64,000 nucleotides of DNA from Astragalus membranaceus (Eukaryota > Streptophyta > Magnoliopsida > Fabales > Fabaceae): positions 108,038,442 through 108,102,441 of the forward strand of contig CM076846.1 of NCBI GenBank assembly GCA_039519185.1. Reading direction: 5' to 3'. Below the pieces are notes generated by a model. It was not told the origin of the DNA, did not search any database, and was given only the letters and a program-made list of their open reading frames with translations. Position numbers and translations under genes: made by a program. Shown here in pieces: positions 56,230 through 64,000 of this stretch; position 1 is the stretch's first letter; every line of letters starts with the position of its first letter.

Positions 56230-56540
56230 ATGTTGCAGCAAACGAGTTTGAGAGATGGGGAAATGAAGAGTGCGAGAAGAGCTTCGCAGCAACCATACTC
56301 TGTTGTTGTCGCGTGTTGTTGCCGTTGTCGCATGATGTGAGAAGAGTTTGAGAGATCGTGAAATGAAGAGTGTTGTTCAGAGATGGGGAAATGAAAAGTG
56401 AGAGGAAGATTGAGATGTTGTGTTGTTGGTTTCGTTTCATTTCCTGAAGAGATGGGGAAATGAATAGTGAGAGGAAGATTGAGGAAATGAAGAGATGGGG
56501 AAATGAAAGAGTGAGAGGAAGATTGAGATGCTAGCGTTTC
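56230..56540. repeat. 'agatggggaaatgaagagtg' repeats
   Basis: The words agatggggaaatgaa and gtgagaggaagattgag recur four to five times. The gene-sized frames here are short and not convincing. Confidence 0.6.
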
Positions 56541-56624
56541 TTTCTTTCCGCGGCTGAGTAAATGGTTTTAGGGTTTTGATGTGTAAAAAATAATTTATAT
56601 ACAAGGTTATAAGTCACTTAAATA

Positions 56625-56815
56625 ATAGCTTCATTTCCGGACGGGTTCGGTTCTGTATAGATTGCAATTTAAGCATCCGAACTCGTCCATTACTAACCAA
56701 TTAAAACCATTTTTTAAACCTGTTGACCCGTTTAACCGTGTTGACCCGCCATTTCGGTTCCATTTTTACGGATTGATCGGGTAGGCAGTCGATTTCCCAA
56801 TATTGTCCAGCCCTA
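56625..56815. repeat. hAT-MITE relic with gacccgtttaaccg words
   Basis: gacgggttcggtt, gttgacccgtttaacc and gttgacccgcc, ending in 'tgtccagccctaat', recall the hAT MITE style. No duplication was found. Confidence 0.4.
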
Positions 56816-57339
56816 ATTTATGCTCATCGAGCCTAACAGAAGAACCAAAACATCACGTCAAAAAAAAGAACAAAAACATCAAGGCAAAATATCTCTCGAT
56901 GTTCATTAACTTATTTTCAGATAACTGATAGGTCCCTTAATTATTTTTTGTAACGATTAGGTCTCTTAAGTTTTAAAAATGTTGCGCCGTTGCCATTGTT
57001 AACGTTTGTTTTTATTTTCGTTAATCATTGACTAATGTGGCTATTAGACTGCTTACTTGTCATGCCACGTAGGATAATTTTATTATTTTATAATTATGTT
57101 TTTGTTAAAAATTAAAGAAAAATCTGAATTGTCTTTCTTGTCCCCATTTTCTTCGTTTCCCCCTTTCCAAACCCTATGTTCTCAAACTGAAATCTGCAAA
57201 TCATTACCCTTCAACCTTCTTCACGTCTGCTGATTTTGTTACCCCATCACCAATTGATTGTAATTTAAATTAAAAAAATCCCAACTGATTGCAAGCTAAA
57301 AAAACCAGTGGAAACTCAAATTCCAACAGATCTAAAACT

Positions 57340-57566
57340 CAAGTTCATAAGAAAAACCCAAAAGATTTTTCTGAAACCCATAAGAGGAATTCCAATATAT
57401 AAAAATCAAAACCCTTCTTCGCCTGCATTTACTCATCAACGGCCTTTACATTCTCAAGTACCTTTGAATAGGTCAAGGGGGTTTCATCAAAAACGTAGCA
57501 TCAGAGCTCCAAGGATGCGTTGGACTACCACTCTCCATCCTCGTTTTCTTCATGATGTTCAGCTTT
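57340..57566 (+). pseudogene. KANADI (GARP-domain) transcription factor fragment
   Basis: The + frame reads LKPIRGIPIYKNQNPSSPAF, like the conserved PIRGIPVY motif of KANADI proteins. After about 25 residues it reads KRSIRAPRMRWTTTLHPRF and then LHDVQLLG, the first half of the GARP DNA-binding domain. The KANADI proteins control abaxial organ identity in plants. The match stops after QLLG, where the rest of the GARP helices should follow, and the frame ends at 57622 in unrelated sequence. No promoter or ATG belonging to the gene is visible. It is a captured exon piece, with a few substitutions in the domain (HPRFLHDV). Confidence 0.85.
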
Positions 57567-57644
57567 TGGGTTTTGATTTTGATATATTGGAATTCCTTCC
57601 ATGGCTGCTGCAACGACGATGAAACGAAGAGGTTATTTTTTTAA

Positions 57645-57908
57645 GGCCTAAATATCATTTTGGTCCCCGTAATTACAATGAAAATCTATTTTAGTCCTTG
57701 CAATTTTTTTTTTGATAAATAATGTTAGTGGGGATAGGGAAATGTTAGTTTTCGGGTTTGAACCCGGGACCTCCTTCTTGCACTCCTTCGGTAGGGACCA
57801 AAATGAATTAGAAAAACATTTTGCACGGACCCTTTTAAAAAAAATATTTTTGCAGGGACTAAAATGGATTTTCATTGTAATTGCAGGGACTAAAATGATA
57901 TTTAAGCC
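57645..57908. mobile_element. MITE (264 bp) with ggcctaaatatcattttggt ends, nested in the KANADI-carrying element
   Basis: About 45 bp of the ends pair almost perfectly (ggcctaaatatcattttggtcccc and the complement of gggactaaaatgatatttaagcc). The flanks TTTTTTAA (57637-57644 and 57909-57916) could be the duplication, but it is low-complexity. The centre contains cgggtttgaacccgggacc, a tRNA T-arm look-alike. Confidence 0.75.
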
Positions 57909-58170
57909 TTTTTTAATTTGTAATTAAAAATAATTATAAAATAATGAGTCAGCAAATTAAATTGCCACGTAAGCATAAAAAAGGCCACATAAGCACTCTA
58001 AAAGTCAGATAGGCATTTTTGTAACGGAGTTAAACAAAAACTGTTAAAAGGGGCAACGGTGCAACGTTTTTAAAACTTAAGGAACCTAATTGTTACAAAA
58101 AAAATTTAATGGACTTATTTGTTGTCTGAAAATAAGTTAAGTTGTCTCCAAATTGGTTTATGCGACATTT

Positions 58171-58353
58171 TTTGGGTAAACCCGGATATCCTCCACGGCG
58201 ACTGTGGAGACTAATCCCTCGAGGTACTGGAGTTTATTTAAGGGCTAACCTCTCCCAAGCGATGTCTCTTCATATACACCGGCCAATGATCGAACCCCTA
58301 ACCAAATGCTTAAGGGGCCCAAACAACTTACCACTTGTGCCACACCCACTTGC
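58171..58353 (-). mobile_element. tRNA-derived SINE with 17-bp target duplication
   Basis: On the - strand it starts gcaagtgggtgtggcacaag, with an A-box-like tggcacaagtggtaag and a B-box-like ggggttcgatcatt, the pol III promoter of tRNA-derived SINEs. The exact 17-bp direct repeat TGGTTTATGCGACATTT flanks it (58154-58170 and 58354-58370). A short A-tail (t-run on the + strand at 58168-58173) marks the 3' end. Confidence 0.85.
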
Positions 58354-58483
58354 TGGTTTATGCGACATTTGTGTATATAGTTTAATTTATACAACATTGG
58401 TTTATGCAATATTTGTGTAGATAGTTTAATTAGTTGGTGCTTTTTAATTTTTACATGAGATATTCTTTTATAATCGAAGAAAA

Positions 58484-58521
58484 ATAAAATAAAATAAAAT
58501 AAAATAAAATAAAATAAAATA
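58484..58521. repeat. (AAAAT)n microsatellite
   Basis: About seven or eight aaaat pentamers. Confidence 0.9.
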
Positions 58522-58724
58522 CCAACATGGTATTCTAATAGATAGCTCAACAGTACACCACGCGAAAAAAGCATACCTACCCAAGAATGGGTGTATGAGT
58601 GTATCCCATAGCAAGCGTCGTGGAGATACCCTAGGACGCCTACTAGGAGTTAAGAGACAAAAACCTAATTAGTGAGTGAGTTAACAAAAAATAAAGGGTA
58701 ACCTTCAAGCAATTATAAATCTAA

Positions 58725-58990
58725 GGCTAAATTATAGTTTTGGTCCCTCTATTTTTAAAAATTCAGACATTTGGTCCCCCTATTTTAAAACTCAGACATT
58801 TGGTCCCCCTATTTTAAAAAATCAAAGACATTTGGTCCCCCAATTTTAAAAAATCAAAGACATTTGGTCCCTCTTCGGACTAAATGTATTTGATTTTTTA
58901 AAATTGGGAGACCAAATGTCTGAGTTTTAAAATAGGGAGACCAAATATCTGAATTTTTTAAAATAGGGGGACCAAAACTATAATTTAACC
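58725..58990. mobile_element. Palindromic Mutator-type MITE (266 bp)
   Basis: GGCTAAATTATAGTTTTGGT at the left and CCAAAACTATAATTTAACC at the right; almost the whole element is a long palindrome of 'gacatttggtccccctattt' units and their complement. The exact 9-bp duplication TAAATCTAA flanks it (58716-58724 and 58991-58999). It would form a hairpin of roughly 130 bp per arm. Confidence 0.9.
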
Positions 58991-58999
58991 TAAATCTAA

Positions 59000-59499
59000 T
59001 TAAGAAGTGTACTACTACTTGTACATCAAAGGACAAAACAAGCGGTGACAAAATAATAAAAACACATTTAATAGTTTTATACATTTGAAATTCGACATCT
59101 GAAATTTTGGTTAATAACATACTAAGTTTGGTTAATGAATATACCAAAATTGAGTTCCCAATAGTGTGTTTGTTTGACATGAGAGAGAGAGAGAGAGAGA
59201 TGGAATCTCTCGCTCTGGTTCAACAAATAATTAGGGAAGAGAGAAGATATAACTATGGAGTTAAGCCTGGTGTGCATGCAATTGTTAATATTATCGAGCT
59301 AAATTGGGTAAGGCATTTTAATCGTAGACTAATTTGGATACTTAATCCTCCCAAAAAAGTAAAGAACAAATTACAACTTTATGCTTTACATGTTTAGCTT
59401 CTCAACTCGGAGCCTTGTCTAGAAAATGGCTACCACCATTGTTGGAAAGCATCATTGATGTGATAACGGTACAAATGAAACTCAAACTTAACCCGTGTA
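59000..59499. other. Non-coding interval
   Basis: A (GA)n run of about 20 bp lies at 59181-59200. No supportable gene. Confidence 0.45.
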
Positions 59500-59770
59500 T
59501 TCCTTCCGTCCCAAAATATAAGGCCCCATTCCACATTTCACAGTTATTAAGAAAAGTTGTGGGTGTAATTAATATGTTAAAATTTTGTATGACTATTACT
59601 AAATTACCCTAATATTTATTGTTAACTTTTCATATACTAACACAATTTAGTACTATTTATAAGAATATGTTTGGAAAAAAATAATAAATGTATCTAAAAA
59701 GTTATAAAGGGCCTTATATTTTGGAACAAGTAAAAATGAAAAAAGGGTATTATATTTTGGGAGGAGGGAG
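59500..59770. mobile_element. Stowaway (Tc1/mariner) MITE, 271 bp
   Basis: The ends tccttccgtcccaaaatata and the complement of tatattttgggaggagggag are the typical Stowaway/mariner TIR (ctccctccgtcccaaaatat), with TA at both flanks (59498-59499 and 59771-59772). No coding region. Confidence 0.88.
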
Positions 59771-59772
59771 TA

Positions 59773-60240
59773 TATATATTCCAACTTTTACCAAAAGTGC
59801 TTTAAAATCCTTTAGGCATAGTGCTTTGTAAAAAAAAGCCATTTCTATTTGACCTATCATTACCTCTCATTTGTGTCGAAGTGAAAACGCCGTTTATGAT
59901 AGTTGTGGTTGGGACCCAACTACATGAACCAATCAGAACAAAAGAAAATTGGTTTGGTTCAATTTTCAGGTCCTTCGCTTGGTCCAAACCGATAATAAAC
60001 AATAAATATCCCTAATTTGATGATCTTGGTCAAGCACAAACATTCTAAATCCATGAATATTTAATAGTCTTCATTCTACATTGATCATATTATAAGCCTC
60101 ATACCAGCATTATTTTTCTCTCTAAAATGATTTAACTTGGAACCACAAGCACTACGTGAGGTTAAGCATCTTTTGAAATCATAACACTTTAAAAAGTGTC
60201 CATCAAATTTCAAACCCCAGTCCTCCCTTTTAAAACTCTC
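59773..60240. other. Non-coding interval
   Basis: AT-rich without a recognisable gene or element. Confidence 0.45.
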
Positions 60241-60390
60241 AGCCAAGTCGGGTCTCAAAGAGTAGAGGTAAGACGACAGTCTTACTCCCCAAATAGAGAG
60301 ATTGTTTCCGGGATTTGAACCTATGACTATGAGTCTATGACCACCTAGTCACAAGGCAGCGAAGTTAGTGTTGCGCCAAGGCTCATCCTC
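60241..60390 (-). mobile_element. Au-type SINE copy
   Basis: On the - strand: gagccttggcgcaacactaa, then gccttgtgactaggtggtca, a B-box-like ataggttcaaatcccggaa, and 'agacccgacttggct'. This order and wording resemble the Au SINE family found across angiosperms. Target duplications were not resolved. It is diverged and surely old. Confidence 0.75.
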
Positions 60391-61248
60391 ATAGATCAAA
60401 AATCCTAGAAGCAATAATATTTAAAACAAAACTGTGTGGGGCCATCTTAGGCCATCTTAAGAATAAAATTAAATCATGCTACCAATTTTTTTGGAAATGA
60501 TTTATAAAGATGTAGAAATGTATGCTCAATTAATCCAAAGCATTTGCTTTATTATAAAGAACAAGTTAAACTCACAACATTCAGTTCATGCCAACTCATT
60601 GTAAATGGTTAGTCTTCCCAATGGCAAACCTATGAATTTATATAAACTTAGTCAAGTCACCTATTTGGGTTCCAAGTCCAATACAACATAAATCACATGC
60701 TTCAGCATTCACTCCTAATTAGAAGAATCTGAAGGAACAACCTCAAATGAACTCCATAAGCAAGAAAGAACATGAGAGCTCAAGACTGCAGATAATCAAA
60801 AGATATCTCAAGTCATGAATAGACCTTGGAAAACCCTCTTGTATAAGGTTTTGTTAAAAACAAAATATATCCATCATTTTTCCTCCTTTTTAGATGCTTC
60901 CCTGACCATAACAGGTTGCAAATTTGTAACTTTATTGACCACCAGAACTGCGAAGTTGCAATCTCTTCCTCTCGAACTCAAGCTACAAAAGAAACAATTT
61001 AAAAACCAACATCAAACCAAGTCCTAGCTGACAAATTTTTTCAGAACATTAAAGGTTTTATTTTGAAAAAATGAACGGTGAATTATCTATCAACAAAATA
61101 ATTCGTATTTTTTTCTATCAACTATCATAAGAAATCATCAAAACTCTTCTCTGATAGAAGGGACCCAAGTTTGAACCTATTATCCACCTACAAACTACTC
61201 AAACTCTCCATTGCTAACCCAGTTCAAAAAAATCAAAGTAATATTATT
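60391..61248. other. Non-coding interval
   Basis: No gene is supported; short frames have no domain. Confidence 0.45.
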
Positions 61249-63767
61249 TGTTAAAAGCATACTCAACGTGTTTATTATGTAAATAATAACTGCTAGGAAT
61301 CAGTTACACAAATCAAGGATTTGATTTGTGATCCTTTGTAGTTATCAGATGATTATTTTTGTGATTATAAATACAATTCATGTGTGGACTCATACGACAC
61401 AACATTCAACTATCTCATTCTTATATGGTATCAGTAGCATTATTAGGTTTATTTATGGTCATTTTTCTGCCTCAGTAGCCTTTTCTTTGAACAATACTTG
61501 TATAGCACCGAGAGCCCTTGCTCTCTGCCCTCCATGTCTTCTCTATGGTGTGCTGCCACCCTTAGGCAGTCAACGAACCAAAAAGTAGGCGCCATCCACC
61601 ACCGATGTGCATCCACAAGCGGCAAACCTCAAGCGCGTACATCCCACGTGCGCACCCTAGATTTGGTTTTTCGACTTTTTCGACGCGACTCACCTTCCAG
61701 CGGGTTGCGGCCCCTTAGCCCCCTTCCTCATTTTCAATTTCAGGCATCTCGCTAATCCTGAGTGGAAAATTGACAGGGACAGCCCACTACAACAACATTT
61801 GGGCTGCTGTGGTCCAATTATGGTTTCAAGGACAAGGCTGTGAAACCAAATGATCAAACAAGGAAAGGATATTCCGACTAAAGATCAAGCCCAATAGAAG
61901 CAAATCAACACATCTTTATGCAGTATCCTCTGGTTTTCCGTTGTGCCCAAACTCCACCCGCAATACTAGACATTTACAACTTGGTATCATCATGTCTGGA
62001 CAAAACCCTAGGAAAGTCTACTTCAATGGCATTCATCGCCTTTATAGTGTCGTCCTCAACCTTATTTCCATAAAGATGGAAATCACGGATGTGTAGACTT
62101 ATCTCAATAAATTTGATGATCCAATTGCCGCTTTTTAAACATCTATGCCATTTACTAGTGATGCAGTAGCTCATGCCAAACAACGCAACAACTTTTTCAT
62201 GGTTTGTGCACTTGTCGGTCTACGTACCCAGATTTTGTTGGGATCTGCAGTTCCATCATATGACATGGTTAGTGAATAATTGCTGCGTCTAGCCACTCCT
62301 CCCTCCCTCTTACTGTTTATTTCGTTCTCGTTTCCCACGCTCCTCATTGTGGTGGATGGAATGGTGGTTGTGCTGACTGTCACCCCAAGGCATGACAACA
62401 GTATACGGTTGCAATGAGTTTCTCCAATTCAAGGCACCCCACTATAGCCCACCTCATCTGCTGTCATCGCTGCTAAGTCTAGTAATCCTATCTACAATGG
62501 GATCTCTATCTTATTCCTTTTAGTGTCTTTGGTTGTACATGTTTTGTCTATGACCTCACTCTAGGTAAAGATAAAATCTCAGCTAAATCTCTCAAATGTC
62601 AAATGTATTTTTCAAGGTTACTCATGTCTACAAAGAGCTAACATCGTCCTCAACTTCAATGATATATTGTCTCTATGGACTTCACTTTTTTTGAGACTTG
62701 TCCATTCCTCTCCACTTCTGTTGTACTCGATGTCAACTTCACTGAGGAACTTTCAGATACCGGTTGCTCTGGCACTTATTGTTGCTTCTATTCCACCTCC
62801 TTTGCATACCTACTAGCAGCAGACACAGATTCTGATGGTGCCTCCTATTATTGATTCACCATCATCATCTATTACTCCAATCGCCCCTCTTTCTATGTCG
62901 CCTACACCTGAACTGCCTACTGCATTACAGAAAAAGGTATTTGAAGGTATTTGGTCCTTGCAATCCTTTTCCTCTCTATGCTTTTGTTTTAAACAATGAT
63001 TGTTTATCTCCTTCCTATGTTTACTTATACGGGGTTGAAGTTTCTTAGTCCACTTCAGGCATTACAATTAACCAGCATAAGTATGCTTTGATTATTCTTA
63101 CTGAGACTGATATACTTGATTGTTAATTGTTGATACCGAATCCCAATGGTAAGCTTTTTCCAGGGCAAGGGGAGGCACTGAAAGGCCCATCGTGAATATA
63201 TCAACGCCTTGTGGGCAGACTCAACTATCTCATTGTTACCAGACCTTATATCACCTTTGTCACCTTTGTCCTCCTACTAACCAGTTGGCTGACATGTTCA
63301 CCAAGTCCCACAAAGGCTCTCGGGTTGAAAGCATGTTTAACTAGCTTGGTTTATTTGACATATAAGCTCCAGCTTGAAGGGGAGTGTTAGAAAGAATATT
63401 TAACATGTTCTTATTATGTAAATAATAGCTGCTAGGAATTATAAATGCACTTACACAAATCAAATATTTGATTTGATCATCTATAAGTATTAGATGATTC
63501 TTTTTGTGATTATAAATACTGTAAGAAATGTTTGAGATGCAATGTTGTGTGTCCCATGATCACACATGGGTCTTACTTATCATAATGACATACACAATCA
63601 TGTGCTTGTGATAATTACAAATGATCAAATCCTTGATTTGAGTAACTACATCCCTATTCCCTAATGACTAGCACATATTATTTAGGTAATAAACACATGT
63701 TAAATGTGTTTTCTAACACGAATCATGTGTAGTCATATGACACAACATTTCGATATCTCATTCCTTT
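61249..63767 (+). mobile_element. Decayed Ty1/copia retrotransposon
   Basis: LTR-like ends at 61249-61422 (tgttaaaagcatactcaacg) and 63385-63767 (tgttagaaagaatatttaac) share 'ttattatgtaaataata(a/g)ctgctaggaat' and 'gattataaatac'. A primer-binding site tggtatcagtagc begins at 61425, and a purine tract (cttgaagggga) precedes the right LTR. Scraps of pol remain: SVFGCTCFVYDLTLGKDKIS (about 62525), RLVGRLNYLIVTRP-like sequence (about 63200) and NQLADMFTKSHKGSRVESM (about 63280). Many stops and large deletions leave only about 2 kb of interior. Confidence 0.85.
63520..63718 (-). mobile_element. Inverted related LTR inserted in the right LTR of the copia remnant
   Basis: Compared with the left LTR, the right LTR is interrupted after 'tgattataaatac' and resumes at 'gaatcatgtgtagtcatatg'. 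The 199-bp insert begins tgtaagaaatg and ends ttttctaaca. Its complement (tgttagaaaacacatttaac, then tgtttattacctaaataata) is itself an LTR of the same family. So a solo LTR-like copy sits in reverse orientation inside a related LTR. No clean target duplication is seen. Confidence 0.7.
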
Positions 63768-64000
63768 ATTACTAAAAGAGTTTCTTTTAGAAAAATAAAA
63801 TGTACTAAATAGAGAAGGAAAACATGGTTTTCTTGCTCAAATTTTCAGCTTGCTTCTGCTAATGTTTTCTCTTATTAAGTTAAAATGAATAACATGGCTC
63901 CAAGAATTACCAATTGTAGTTATACCATTATGTTATGCTTTTAATAGAAACACTTCTACACAGTACACACCATCGTATATTAAAGACAAAATAAATAACA
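63768..64000. other. Right edge, non-coding
   Basis: AT-rich, no feature recognised. Confidence 0.4.

Larger units (their letters stand above)
56886..58145. mobile_element. TIR element carrying a KANADI gene fragment (Pack-type)
   Basis: The left arm (about 56886-57125: tcccttaattattttttgta, gttgcgccgttgcc, taagcagtc-type sequence) is the inverted match of the right arm (about 57925-58145: ggcaacggtgcaacgttttt, ttaaggaacctaattgttac). Between them are a KANADI-like coding fragment (57340-57566) and a MITE (57645-57908). A second copy of one arm lies at 5830-6165. Terminal duplications were not resolved, since the right arm is cut short. No transposase. A Mutator-type Pack element is the likeliest reading. 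Confidence 0.65.

Noticed and set aside
57745..57800. Possible tRNA gene (cgggtttgaacccgggacc)
   Set aside because: Only a T-arm-like palindrome inside a MITE; no acceptor stem, D-arm or anticodon arm can be drawn.

Overview
The window is plant nuclear DNA, most likely from a legume of the temperate (IRLC) group such as Trifolium, Medicago, Vicia, Pisum or Cicer. The evidence is GT-AG introns in low-GC sequence, a long Ogre-type LTR, a SINE of the Au type, and the 'ctcaaccccacaaaacc' repeat seen throughout legume genomes. The species itself is an inference.

Five host genes look intact, and none forms an operon with another. (1) A PRIN2-like plastid protein, three exons, + strand, 6421-8898. 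(2) A DUF4228 protein, two exons, - strand, 9663-10229. (3) Translation initiation factor eIF3 subunit g, two exons, - strand, 11618-13178. (4) A nucleobase-ascorbate transporter with 14 exons and 533 residues, - strand, 41550-46034. (5) A single-exon PLS-class pentatricopeptide repeat protein, + strand, 53518-55050.

Almost everything else is mobile DNA, much of it nested. At 1-404 is the right end of a CACTA transposon, abutting a dead LINE (405-2105). From 2.4 to 5.6 kb there are LTR-retrotransposon scraps, a 46-bp minisatellite and an 81-bp (27-codon) minisatellite around a gag fragment. At 15.0-27.1 kb lies a defective CACTA element with a broken TNP2 transposase, a second transposase ORF, a Ulp1-like protease and arrays of perfect palindromes at both ends. 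A 4.4-kb solo LTR with a 5-bp target duplication (ACCGT) sits inside it. At 27.5-33.9 kb is a young Ty1/copia element (two differences between its 214-bp LTRs, duplication ATTTT), itself split by a 1.6-kb solo LTR (duplication ATACC). At 34.4-38.3 kb four long (AT)n tracts separate a mitochondrial-type cox1-containing piece, an unidentified piece, and two divergently oriented pararetrovirus-like gene fragments.

After the transporter gene come a Mutator-like element with a 9-bp duplication carrying a nested hAT MITE, a hAT MITE with an 8-bp duplication, a non-autonomous Helitron with both termini visible, a TIR element that has captured a piece of a KANADI (GARP) transcription factor gene, two SINEs, a palindromic Mutator-type MITE, a Stowaway MITE and a decayed copia element with an inverted LTR copy inside one of its LTRs.

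I did not find an unknown enzyme system. The more unusual content is structural: nested insertions readable to the base, gene-fragment capture, virus-like DNA bounded by (AT)n, and palindrome arrays that could yield hairpin RNA.
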